Below are positions 9,828 to 17,738 of a stretch of DNA of 64,000 nucleotides, in pieces. Numbering within the stretch: position 1 is the first letter of the stretch; each line of letters starts with the position of its first letter. The stretch comes from Chryseobacterium phocaeense (GTDB taxonomy: Bacteria; Bacteroidota; Bacteroidia; Flavobacteriales; Weeksellaceae), in assembly GCF_900169075.1 (NCBI RefSeq), contig NZ_LT827015.1:1054001-1118000 (forward strand), read 5' to 3'. Made by a program: the position numbers and the translations under genes. The notes under the pieces were generated by a model. That model made no database searches, had not been told where the DNA came from, and worked only from the letters and a program-made list of their open reading frames with translations.

Positions 9828-10052
9828 TGGAGAGTTTAAGAGTGGAAGGGTTAAAGAGTTAGAGGGTTTGAGAGGGGAGAGTTTTAGGGACTGATACTTT
9901 TAGAGGGGAGTTTTTAAGAATCAAGATTTTAGATTTCAGACATCAGATATTAGACAGATGCTGTAATGAGATTTAGAACATTTATACATCTTATTATTAC
10001 ATATACACTCAAACACACTCATACACTCAAACCCTGAAACTCTCTCAATCCT
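9828..10052. repeat. Degenerate intergenic repeats in the 393-base gap before the tatA-like gene
   Basis: The gap 9735-10127 has no ORF. It holds GAGAGTTTAAGAGTGGAAGG-like purine-rich units (9828-9900), an ATTTCAGACATCAGATAT unit (9932-9950) and an ACTCAAACACACTCATACAC unit (10003-10030). All are relatives of tracts near 636 and 32937. The last 75 bases before the gene lack repeats and should hold the promoter. Confidence 0.55.
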
Positions 10053-10127
10053 AACCCGAATCTTAAAATTTGTTTAAAATTCTACTTTATCCGCAAATAA
10101 GTCTGTAAACTTTCGTAATTTTACCGC

Positions 10128-10463
10128 ATGGAATTAAGCATTGGAGAAATGGCACTGATCGCGGTAGCGATTGTTGTATTATTCGGTCCGGATAAACTTC
10201 CTCAGATAGCGCGTGACTTAGGGGCAGGCGTAAGAAAAATGCGTGGTGCGGTGGAAGACATTAAAACTGAAATCATGAAGGAAACAGATAATCCTGTTTC
10301 CGAGATCAAGCGTGAAATAGAGAAGGTAAAAGATGCGGCGAAAGACTTCAATCCCATGAAGGATATTGAAAAAGACATTGTGAATGAGCCTTCCACAACC
10401 AATGAACCTCCAAAATTAAAGCCTGCCGATGATGACACCTACGAAGGGCCTGTAAGCAGATAA
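10128..10463 (+). CDS. TatA/TatB-like twin-arginine translocase component
   Basis: A 111-residue protein with one N-terminal membrane helix (ELSIGEMALIAVAIVVLF) and the FGPDKLPQIARDLG hinge/amphipathic-helix motif diagnostic of TatA/B/E. A long charged amphipathic and Pro-rich tail follows. TatA-like subunits form the pore for folded, cofactor-bearing proteins. The length and the FGP hinge fit both TatA and TatB, and the subtype is not decided. It is the first gene of a compact set with a PAP2 phosphatase (7 bases downstream) and a TPR protein. Confidence 0.9.
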   Translation: MELSIGEMALIAVAIVVLFGPDKLPQIARDLGAGVRKMRGAVEDIKTEIMKETDNPVSEIKREIEKVKDAAKDFNPMKDIEKDIVNEPSTTNEPPKLKPADDDTYEGPVSR

Positions 10464-10470
10464 CAGATTC

Positions 10471-11037
10471 ATGGAGGAGATTATTCAGGAAGATAAAAAG
10501 GTTTTTCTATACCTTAATAATTTGGGCGATAGTTCTTTCGACCAATTTTGGATGCTGATTTCCAGTACATGGATCTGGGTACCGCTTTACATTATATTTC
10601 TTTACTTTTTATACAAAAATTATAAACTAAAGTCTTTAGTTTTCATTCTTATATTTATTGGCCTTGGCGCTACGGTTTCCGATCAGCTGGCCAGTGTTTT
10701 CAAATATGGAGTGGCCAGGCTACGGCCTTGTCATGATCCTACCCTGGAACACTATATGAGGATTGTGAAGTGCGGCGGACAGTATGGGTTTTATTCTGCG
10801 CATGCTTCCAACACTTTCTTCCTTGCTTCTTATTTAAGTATTTTATTGAAAAAGAAACTCAATTGGTTTCCATATGCTATCTTTGTATGGGCTGTGGTAG
10901 TTTCTTACAGCCGGATATATTTAGGAGTTCATTTCCCGATAGATATTTTGGTGGGGGCGTTTGTTGGATCTTTATTGGGAGTGATATTTGGAGTACTCGC
11001 CAAAAAAGTCATCAACAAACAAACTATAACTTCATGA
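10471..11037 (+). CDS. PAP2-superfamily membrane phosphatase
   Basis: A 188-residue membrane protein with about five helices and all three parts of the PAP2 (type 2 phosphatidic acid phosphatase) active site. These are FKYGVARLRP (motif 1), YSAHASN (a variant of the usual PSGH motif 2), and SRIYLGVHFPIDILVG (motif 3, with the SR, H and D residues). Family members remove phosphate from undecaprenyl pyrophosphate, phosphatidylglycerophosphate or phosphatidic acid. The substrate here is not known. The last codons overlap the start of the TPR gene (ATGA), indicating translational coupling. Confidence 0.9.
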   Translation: MEEIIQEDKKVFLYLNNLGDSSFDQFWMLISSTWIWVPLYIIFLYFLYKNYKLKSLVFILIFIGLGATVSDQLASVFKYGVARLRPCHDPTLEHYMRIVKCGGQYGFYSAHASNTFFLASYLSILLKKKLNWFPYAIFVWAVVVSYSRIYLGVHFPIDILVGAFVGSLLGVIFGVLAKKVINKQTITS

Positions 11038-11843
11038 AAAAAACTTTACTTATTACTGCATGTATATGCGCTTCATTCCATCTTTACGCACAGGACAAAA
11101 ATAAAGCCGAAGAATGCTTTAAAAAAGCAGACTATAAATGTGCTGAAGAACAATACACCAAACTTGCAGAAAAGGAGCAGATCCAGAAATTCCAGTCTGA
11201 ATATTACAACAATCTGGGAACAGCCCAAAGAAGACTGGGGAAAACTGCGCTGGCACTGAAATCGTACGAATTAGCTTTAAAATCAAATCCTCTGTCGGCT
11301 CCTGTATACGCAAATCTTGCTTCACTAAACAGCCAGAAAGGAAATAAGGTGAAAGCCCTGGAATACATTTCCAAAGGGCTTAGCATTGATGCTGAAAATC
11401 CGGAATTCTATCTTACCCGTTCCAAAATCTACGACAGCCAGGGAAAAAAGGACCTTGCGCTGAATGACCTTAAACAGATTCTAACCTTTGCTCCCGATAA
11501 TATTTTTGCAAAAACAGGGCTGGCCAATCTGAAGAAAAATAACGGAGACCTGGAAGGCGCCCTAAAAGATTACAACCAGCTGATTGCTGAAAAACCTGAA
11601 TCACTGCTGTACAATGGAAGAGCAGACGTCTATTTCAAAATGAAAAAGTCTAAGGAGGCTCTCGTCGACGTGAATAAAGCCATTTCCATAGATCCTAAAT
11701 TTTCCCACTCTTACGTCACGAAAGCCTTAATTCTGTTTGATACGGCAAAACCCAAGGAAGCCTGTGAAAACCTGGACAAAGCAGTAAGCTTAGGGTATGA
11801 AAAGGCGATTTTGGCAGAGTATTATGCTAAATGTGTGAAATAA
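11034..11843 (+). CDS. Exported tetratricopeptide-repeat protein
   Basis: A 269-residue protein. The ATG at 11034 is chosen because it overlaps the stop of the phosphatase gene and begins a good signal peptide (MKKTLLITACICASFHLYAQ). Several TPR units follow, for example YYNNLGTAQRRLGKTALALKSYELALKSNP, and A-x-x-Y-x-G-L and LDKAVSLGYEKA elements. TPR proteins act as protein-interaction scaffolds in the periplasm. A longer frame starting upstream at 10770 merely reads through the phosphatase gene in another frame. Confidence 0.85.
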   Translation: MKKTLLITACICASFHLYAQDKNKAEECFKKADYKCAEEQYTKLAEKEQIQKFQSEYYNNLGTAQRRLGKTALALKSYELALKSNPLSAPVYANLASLNSQKGNKVKALEYISKGLSIDAENPEFYLTRSKIYDSQGKKDLALNDLKQILTFAPDNIFAKTGLANLKKNNGDLEGALKDYNQLIAEKPESLLYNGRADVYFKMKKSKEALVDVNKAISIDPKFSHSYVTKALILFDTAKPKEACENLDKAVSLGYEKAILAEYYAKCVK

Positions 11844-12533
11844 TCAAGTTTTTTCTTTGTAATATTATACCTGACCTTATTTTTATTCAGCCAGAATATA
11901 TTTTTAAATCCTATTAATTTCCAGCATTATTCCTATCTCTTTAAAATAAGTTTACTGAGATTTTAAATACTGTGGGTGCTGTGATTTTTAGCCAAAATTC
12001 CCTGTATTAAATGCTTTGAGTTTAGTATAATTATTTCCTGTCATAAACATACAAAATTGTGGGAAAAACACTCCAATCTCTTTCTGTTTGAATTGATAAA
12101 ACTTGGTTTTAGCCTTTTTGATTAGTTTGTATATTCAATAAACGGAAATAATTTTCATATCTTTTTTGTAAATATTTGTTCTATTTTGATAGATTTCAAA
12201 TCCTTTTTCTTTAAAATCTCTATCAGATTTTTGAAGTTGAACTCTATTAAAATTATTGGGATAATTAATTATGAATCAAATATTTTAGTTTGAAAGATTA
12301 AATTATAAAATTTTCAAATTAAGATGTTTTACTCACTTCTTTAAGAATTAATTTGTAGTTTAGCTCAAAACTATGTGTAATTTATATTATTGATAATCAG
12401 AGTTTTTGTTCTTATTAATAATTTGAGTCATTTTTATACTGCACTATAGACATTATTTTATTTTAAATCACTAAAAATCAGAAATATGATACCGGAATAA
12501 ATTTTTAATACAACCAATATATACGAAAAACTA
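11844..12533. other. 690-base AT-rich gap with no intact gene
   Basis: Composition falls sharply compared with the neighbours: one counted line, 12181-12240, is about 23% GC. No start-to-stop ORF longer than about 50 codons looks real. The only coding-like trace is on the minus strand at 12135-12275, listed separately. No tRNA-like cloverleaf or attachment repeat was recognised. This marks the left edge of an AT-rich island extending to about 15.9 kb. Confidence 0.6.
12135..12275 (-). pseudogene. Possible C-terminal gene remnant
   Basis: Forty-six sense codons without a start run on the minus strand from an upstream stop to TGA. They read as a plausible soluble C-terminus (QKSDRDFKEKGFEIYQNRT, then IYKKDMKIISVY). 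The amino-acid mix looks protein-like rather than random AT-rich noise, but no homologue is recognised, so it may be chance. Confidence 0.25.
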
Positions 12534-13109
12534 ATGATGACACATGAAAAACTAATTAAACTACTAAAGAATTATGGAGAAATTTCCAGAGAAGACGAAA
12601 TAAACATAGCAGATAAATTTATATTCCAGAAAACTAAGAAAAAAGAAATATTAGTAGGGCAAAACTGTTCCTGTAATAAGCTTTTCTTTGTAGTAGAAGG
12701 ATTTATAAGGGCATACTCCATTAATGACAAAGGAAACGAGGCTACCAGAATGATAGCCTGGGAGGGTAACTTTTTGACTGATATGGTTGGATTCAGGGAT
12801 CAGAATACCAATCAGGAAATAATTGAAAGCGTTACAGATTCATTTTTGCTATTTATCACAAAAAATAATTTTGACTTACTGTTAAATTCATCTGAAAATT
12901 TTAAAAAGATTTATATCAAAGTGCTTGAAGAATACAGTAATATACATATGAAAAAACTTCAGCTCATCAATATTGTTGATATTTCCCTCAAAATGAAATA
13001 TTTTAAGGAACATTTTCCCCATCTGGTATTTAAATTAAACGATAAAATTTTAGCTTCGTTTCTGTCTATTTCCAGAGAAACTTTGGTAAGGCATAAAAAA
13101 AATTGGTAA
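12534..13109 (+). CDS. Crp/Fnr-family transcriptional regulator
   Basis: A 191-residue protein with an N-terminal cyclic-nucleotide-binding-like beta-roll (KKKEILVGQNCSCNKLFFVVEGFIRAY near residues 35-65). The C-terminus has a helix-turn-helix (NDKILASFLSISRETLVRHKK) as in Bacteroidota Crp-like regulators. Ligand-binding residues of true Crp are not evident, so the signal is unknown. Two ATGs in a row (12534 and 12537) serve as the start. It lies just upstream of the small exported protein and the HTTM cluster and shares their low GC. Control of that cluster is an inference from position only. Confidence 0.85.
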   Translation: MMTHEKLIKLLKNYGEISREDEINIADKFIFQKTKKKEILVGQNCSCNKLFFVVEGFIRAYSINDKGNEATRMIAWEGNFLTDMVGFRDQNTNQEIIESVTDSFLLFITKNNFDLLLNSSENFKKIYIKVLEEYSNIHMKKLQLINIVDISLKMKYFKEHFPHLVFKLNDKILASFLSISRETLVRHKKNW

Positions 13110-13328
13110 TGAATTCAAGAAAGTGTGATTTAAATCATACTTTTTCTGATATTTGTTAAATATGTTTGTGTCGTTATAATAACCATTATTAGTACTAATT
13201 GTGACTCTTGGGTTTTCTTTTGAACCTAAAAAAAAATCAACAGATAGTGAGATTATGCGAACACGATAAAATTTGTATAGGGTCATTTTAACGTTCAAGA
13301 CCAAAGGAACAAAATAAATTAATATGTC

Positions 13329-13616
13329 ATGAAAAAAATAATCTTTTTAAGCGCAGGTGTTTTATCACTTATGTTAATGTCCTTTACAGGTGACAAAGAA
13401 AAAGTAATTGAAAGTGATGGAAAAACAATTTTAATTAAAGACACAAGCAAAATTTCTGAAGCTGATTTGAAAAAGCTAGGCGAATTAGTGGTTGGATGGA
13501 CATTCTGTGATACACAGGGTATTAGTAATGAATGCAAAACCAAGTCTCTGAACCACCCTGATGTGCCCGTACAACAAGCACAATTACAAAAAATTATCGA
13601 CAAATATAACAGATAG
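13329..13616 (+). CDS. Small exported two-cysteine protein (candidate peptide precursor)
   Basis: A 95-residue protein with a clear signal peptide (MKKIIFLSAGVLSLMLMSF, followed by TGDKEK). A short acidic stretch comes next, then the segment GWTFCDTQGISNECKTKSL with two cysteines eight residues apart, suited to a disulfide. No family is recognised. An intrinsic terminator lies 20 bases after the stop and before the next three overlapping genes. That is the layout expected when a small secreted product is made in excess over the proteins that process it. A role as substrate or toxin precursor is inferred from layout, not from sequence similarity. Confidence 0.65.
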   Translation: MKKIIFLSAGVLSLMLMSFTGDKEKVIESDGKTILIKDTSKISEADLKKLGELVVGWTFCDTQGISNECKTKSLNHPDVPVQQAQLQKIIDKYNR

Positions 13617-13636
13617 TTCAAATTTGTAAAATATGT

Positions 13637-13669
13637 AAGTTCCTTGCATTTTTGTGAGGAACTTTTTTT
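13637..13669 (+). terminator. Terminator between the small exported protein and the FAPNV/HTTM genes
   Basis: AAGTTCCT (13637-13644) pairs with AGGAACTT (13657-13664) around a 12-base loop, followed by seven T residues. The next gene starts 13 bases later on the same strand, so partial read-through would set the ratio of the upstream small protein to the downstream genes. Confidence 0.8.
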
Positions 13670-13681
13670 GCAACATATACA

Positions 13682-14206
13682 ATGAAATATATTAATATAA
13701 CCATATTTGTGATCATCATTACAAAATTGATCATCAACGGAATAAGCTCAACCACCGAAGGCTTTTGTACGTTTTATGATTATGAAAGAAATGAGGCGAC
13801 AAAAAAAATAGCAGATGTCAATGATATCGGCCATTATTTTTGGTATTATACAGGCTTTAACACAGGATATGGCTTCTTTGCACCTAATGTTTCCAGTGAT
13901 TTCATTGTTCTTACAAAATATAATAAAGAATCTTTTGTAAGTTCTGGTTTCTTGCAGACCAGAGAAGGGAAATTAAGGTTTCTGAATACAAATAATATTT
14001 TTTTAGAGAATATCAAAAATGGATGGTCTCCAAAAGATAAGAAAAAAATGAGTTACAATAAAGCCGTACTGAAACAAATAAATGCGTCATTTAAAAAAAA
14101 GCATAATATAAATGATTGTGAGACCAAAGTTTATCTTTATGATTTTCCCAGGCTTTATAGTTCTGATAAACGGATTAATTTAATACCAATTGACAGTGTT
14201 AGATAG
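13682..14206 (+). CDS. Membrane-anchored protein with TGYGFFAPNV motif (SdpA-like role possible)
   Basis: A 174-residue protein with one N-terminal membrane helix (INITIFVIIITKLIING) and an extracytoplasmic domain. The motif YYTGFNTGYGFFAPNVSSD (about residues 58-76) resembles the W/Y-x-F-F/MFxPN motif found in small anchored proteins encoded beside HTTM proteins, including SdpA of the Bacillus sdp system. This link is from memory of the families and is tentative. The C-terminus overlaps the start of the HTTM gene by 17 bases. It is AT-rich like its neighbours. It most likely acts with the HTTM protein at the membrane. Confidence 0.55.
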   Translation: MKYINITIFVIIITKLIINGISSTTEGFCTFYDYERNEATKKIADVNDIGHYFWYYTGFNTGYGFFAPNVSSDFIVLTKYNKESFVSSGFLQTREGKLRFLNTNNIFLENIKNGWSPKDKKKMSYNKAVLKQINASFKKKHNINDCETKVYLYDFPRLYSSDKRINLIPIDSVR

Positions 14207-15065
14207 GGTACAGGAAACATTAAAACTGAAGGAAATTTTCTATAATCCGGAGTTTATCTTATTTTTCAGGGTTTCAATAGGAATTGTGATCCTGTTGCAT
14301 TTTATTTCTTACTGGCAGGATTTTGATCTTTTATATGGAAAGAACAGCATTATCCCAATTGAGCTGAACAAAGCTTATGAAGGCACAAAATATATTACCA
14401 CAACAGACATATTACTGTTTTTAGAAAAGTATTTCACCTATAATTCTTCGATACTTATTTTTAAAGGTACTTTTGCTGCTTTATGCATTTGTATCATTTT
14501 AGGTTTTTACAGCAGGGTTTCCGCTTTGCTTTTACTTTTTCTTCAGATATCCGTTGTTAAATCAGGCATACAGTTTTCCTATGGAGCAGACTATTTTGAA
14601 AGCATGTCTTTATTTTATATTATTTTCTTTCCTTCAGATATCAGATTTTCTCAGTTGAATACAAAAACAAGAGATTTTACTATTTTCAAAAGAACAATTC
14701 AGTGGCATTTATGTATATCTTATTTCTTTTCAGGTTTTGATAAAATATTGGGATTCAATTGGTGGAATGGAGAATCAATCTGGAAAGCATCCCATTTGCC
14801 GAATTTTACAAGATATATTGAGCTGAATTCTATAACAGATAATCCCATAGTTTATATTATATTGGGATGGATTACCCTTATAGTAGAAATATTTTATCCG
14901 TTATTTATTAATATAAACCGTACCAGGAAAGTCTGGTTATTTTTAACTATCGGAATGCATGTAGGCATAATCATACTTTTTAATCTGTATTTTTTTGCCT
15001 CAATAATGATTATCTGGAACCTTACAGCCTATTACTTTAATTATTACGATGATGAAAAAGTTTAA
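14190..15065 (+). CDS. HTTM-domain membrane protein (SdpB / vitamin K-dependent carboxylase-like)
   Basis: A 291-residue, multi-helix membrane protein. It starts with EIFYNPEFILFFRVSIGIVILLHF and has helices near residues 90-115, 130-145, 170-185, 215-240 and 245-275. This pattern resembles the HTTM (horizontally transferred transmembrane) family, which includes SdpB and the membrane part of vitamin K-dependent gamma-carboxylase. Tryptophans in GFNWWNGESIWKASHLP are typical. The start is uncertain: TTG 14190 or GTG 14196, both inside the previous gene. The end overlaps the GLPGLI gene by 17 bases. A role in maturing or exporting a peptide is inferred from SdpB. Confidence 0.65.
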   Translation: MTVLDRVQETLKLKEIFYNPEFILFFRVSIGIVILLHFISYWQDFDLLYGKNSIIPIELNKAYEGTKYITTTDILLFLEKYFTYNSSILIFKGTFAALCICIILGFYSRVSALLLLFLQISVVKSGIQFSYGADYFESMSLFYIIFFPSDIRFSQLNTKTRDFTIFKRTIQWHLCISYFFSGFDKILGFNWWNGESIWKASHLPNFTRYIELNSITDNPIVYIILGWITLIVEIFYPLFININRTRKVWLFLTIGMHVGIIILFNLYFFASIMIIWNLTAYYFNYYDDEKV

Positions 15066-15900
15066 ACTATTATTTTTTATATTGATTTCCCATGTTATGT
15101 TTTCCCAGAATTATAAAATTATTTATGATATAGCCTGGAAACCGTCTGTAGAGAATGAAGCTTTAGTGAACGATTTGGGAGTTTTAATTATCAATCAGTC
15201 AAAATCTTTTTTTAGCGGGTATGAGAATTTCCGAGATGATTCTTTGAAATCTTCTGTTGTTAAAAAATTTATTGAGGGAACCCAGAAAGGCAACCTGAGA
15301 TTTCCGGAAGCAAGAAATAAATCAAAATTCAAAAAAGTAATTTTTAAAAACCTTTCGAATGACAGCCTAACACAAGAAGAAAAATTTTTTGTGACAACAT
15401 TTCATATCAACTTTAATTGCAAAATGAATTGGAAGATGGAAAAAGACGAGTCGAAGACTTATTTTGGATATACCTGTAAGAAAGCTACGCTAAATTTCGG
15501 AGGAAGGAAATGGACAGCATGGTATACAACAGAAATCCCGATCTCAGACGGACCCTATAAATTTCATGGTTTGCCGGGACTAATACTGTCTATATCTGAT
15601 AACAAAGGCGAATACGATTTTCATATAAAAGCTATAACAAAAGAGACGAATGACCTTCAATATAGAAGCTTCGGGCTACCTAAGCCTATAAAATTATCTT
15701 CTGAAAAATGGTTGGCCTATTATGAAAAATATAAAAAACAACCTTCAATCGTTTATGAAAACATCAATACTGAAACTACTACTTATGTGATTAACGGGAA
15801 GGAAATAGGGCGTAATGAGAAAAATGATTATGATATAAGGCAGAAGAAATATTTATTGGAAAATAATAATGAAATAGAAATGGTCAATACATGTAAGTAA
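15049..15900 (+). CDS. GLPGLI-family exported protein
   Basis: A 283-residue protein with a signal peptide (MMKKFKLLFFILISHVMFSQ). It carries the signature HGLPGLILSISDNKGEY (about residues 182-198) that names the Bacteroidota GLPGLI family. The family is widespread and uncharacterised, and its members are secreted or outer-membrane associated. The start, ATG 15049 or 15052, overlaps the end of the HTTM gene. It is thus the fourth member of the AT-rich island and translationally coupled to it. It has a paired-cysteine motif (GYTCKKATLNFGGRKWTAWY) shared by many GLPGLI proteins. Confidence 0.85.
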   Translation: MMKKFKLLFFILISHVMFSQNYKIIYDIAWKPSVENEALVNDLGVLIINQSKSFFSGYENFRDDSLKSSVVKKFIEGTQKGNLRFPEARNKSKFKKVIFKNLSNDSLTQEEKFFVTTFHINFNCKMNWKMEKDESKTYFGYTCKKATLNFGGRKWTAWYTTEIPISDGPYKFHGLPGLILSISDNKGEYDFHIKAITKETNDLQYRSFGLPKPIKLSSEKWLAYYEKYKKQPSIVYENINTETTTYVINGKEIGRNEKNDYDIRQKKYLLENNNEIEMVNTCK

Positions 15901-15931
15901 TACCTTAGGTTCAAGATCATCTAAGAAAAAA

Positions 15932-16405
15932 TCAGTCGTTATGATACGGTTTTCCCTGTAAAATCTGGTCGGCACGGTAGATTTGCTCTACAATAAACAA
16001 ACGAATCATCTGATGCGTAAAGGTCATCTTCGAAAGAGACATTTTTTCATTGGCCCGGCTGTAGATTTCTTCTGAAAAGCCGTAGGCGCCACCGATAAGA
16101 ATATGAACTTTCTTAACGGATAAATTCATCCAGGTATCAATTTTCTGGGCAAATTCACGGCTCGTAAACTGTTTTCCTTTTTCGTCCAGGATAATAACCA
16201 GGTCGTTTTTATCAATATGGTTGAGGAACAGCTTAGATTCTTCCTTCTTCAAAAGATCGGCAGAAAGGTTTTTTGCATTTTTTACATCAGGAATCTCATT
16301 GATTTCAAAATTCCAGTGTTTGGGAAGACGGGTAAGATAATATTGGATCAGGGAAGTGATCTCTTTGTCATCTGTTTTACCGATACAAAGTAAGCTGATT
16401 CGCAT
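15932..16405 (-). CDS. rlmH: 23S rRNA (pseudouridine-1915-N3)-methyltransferase RlmH
   Basis: A 157-residue SPOUT-class enzyme that methylates pseudouridine 1915 of helix 69 in 23S rRNA using S-adenosylmethionine. It has the family core: DLVIILDEKGKQFTSREFA, the knot glycine motif LIGGAYGFSEEI, and the C-terminal LSKMTFTHQMIRLFIVEQIYRA ending in GKPYHND. Length matches the family. It is convergent with the GLPGLI gene, 31 bases between stops, and marks the return to core-genome composition. Confidence 0.97.
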   Translation of the reverse strand: MRISLLCIGKTDDKEITSLIQYYLTRLPKHWNFEINEIPDVKNAKNLSADLLKKEESKLFLNHIDKNDLVIILDEKGKQFTSREFAQKIDTWMNLSVKKVHILIGGAYGFSEEIYSRANEKMSLSKMTFTHQMIRLFIVEQIYRADQILQGKPYHND

Positions 16406-16724
16406 GATAAGAGGTTTGAAACGGCAAAGGTAGCATTTTTCCCGATTGTAAACAGATTACATTAAAATCCCCGGATTACCACATTCACTGAAATTTCCTG
16501 GCCTTTAAAAATTCACCATTCAATTGCGAAGTAAAAATCAAGATTCACTGTTTTTTCTTTTCGAAAATGAAGAAAGTGTTTATTATCTTTACTATTGATG
16601 CATAAGGATCAATTTCAGCTCAGTAGCAGGGAAAAGGAAAATGTTTATATTTGTAGAAAGACTGTTTAAAAATAATGTGTTTTTAAGAACGATACATTAT
16701 TTTTATAGTGAAATACACTATTAG
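16406..16724. other. 319-base divergent intergenic region
   Basis: Separates divergent rlmH and the YihY/BrkB gene. It holds no ORF. Apart from a TATATTTG promoter box at 16646-16653 for the plus-strand gene, nothing recognisable was seen. Confidence 0.5.
16646..16653 (+). promoter_or_regulatory. Predicted -7 box for the YihY/BrkB gene
   Basis: TATATTTG fits TAnnTTTG and lies 72 bases before the start codon. No convincing -33 element was found. Confidence 0.35.
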
Positions 16725-17738
16725 ATGAGTATAAAAGTTCCCCGGTTTATTCTGAAGATTCAAGAATTTTTTGACGGTATTCATATTCCTGTTCTGGGAA
16801 TATCGCTCTGGCAGATGTTTCAGATCTATATTTCCGGGATTTTTAAAGGGAATATCGGGAGAAAAGCAGCCGCCATTTCCTGGAGCTTTACTATCAGTTT
16901 ATTTCCATTTTTACTCTTCCTTTTGTCTGTTTTGCCTTATATGCCGCATTATGACAAGCTTCAGTTTTATATTTTTGAGGTTTTGATGCATAATGTTTTC
17001 CCTTCTAATATGGAAGGCGACGTAAGAGGCTACATAGAAACAAACATCATCCCGAATATGAAAGGGATCAGTAACCTTACCATTATATTGGCCCTTGTTT
17101 TTGCAACCAATGGAACCTTTTCGCTGATCAATGGATTTAACGAAAATTCCGATGAAAAACTGACTGATGTAAAGGAATTTATTCTCTCTTTTTTTATAAC
17201 GATAGGTTTTATCACCATTGTTTTTCTGGCGCTTTTCGGGGTGTATTATGTGGAGGTCGTGATGAAGCTTTTTACACCGGCGTATGATATTCCATGGCTG
17301 GTCAATAACCTTACCAAAATCATTGGTTTTGTCTCTTTTCCGCTGTTTTATTTTATCCTTCTGACGCTTTTCTACTGGCTGGGTACGGTAAAAATTGCCA
17401 GATTCAGGCAAGCGGTTCCCGGAGCCATTTTAACGACGGTTCTGTTTGTGCTCACCACTTATATTTTTGCAATCTATGTAAAGGATATTGCCCGATACAA
17501 CGTACTGTACGGATCCATCGGAAGTATGATCCTGCTGATGGTTTGGGTGAACGTGAATGTATATCTCCTTTTATTCGGGAACGAGCTCAATATGGCCCTG
17601 CGAAAGCTGAGAATCGAAAAACTCCTTTCTGATGAAATAAAAAGGGAAGCCATTCATTATCATTCACAGGTTACGGAGCCCAATCTTGAAAGCGATGACG
17701 AACACAGAAGAAAACTGGAAGAACGGAAAAAGGATTAA
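16725..17738 (+). CDS. YihY/BrkB-family inner-membrane protein
   Basis: A 337-residue protein of the YihY (formerly 'ribonuclease BN') / BrkB family. It has an N-terminal amphipathic region, the RKAAAISWSFTISLFPFLLFLLS helix and about six membrane segments. The conserved YVKDIARYNVLYGSIGSMILLMVWVNVNVYLLLFGNELN stretch and a charged cytoplasmic tail follow. The family's role is unsettled; membrane transport or virulence-factor annotations are historic. Its stop overlaps that of the convergent nhaA by a few bases (17735-17738), with no terminator visible between them. Confidence 0.9.
   Translation: MSIKVPRFILKIQEFFDGIHIPVLGISLWQMFQIYISGIFKGNIGRKAAAISWSFTISLFPFLLFLLSVLPYMPHYDKLQFYIFEVLMHNVFPSNMEGDVRGYIETNIIPNMKGISNLTIILALVFATNGTFSLINGFNENSDEKLTDVKEFILSFFITIGFITIVFLALFGVYYVEVVMKLFTPAYDIPWLVNNLTKIIGFVSFPLFYFILLTLFYWLGTVKIARFRQAVPGAILTTVLFVLTTYIFAIYVKDIARYNVLYGSIGSMILLMVWVNVNVYLLLFGNELNMALRKLRIEKLLSDEIKREAIHYHSQVTEPNLESDDEHRRKLEERKKD

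Noticed and set aside
10770..11033. Long upstream extension of the TPR protein
   Set aside because: It reads through the PAP2 phosphatase gene in another frame; the start at 11034 overlaps the phosphatase stop and begins a signal peptide.
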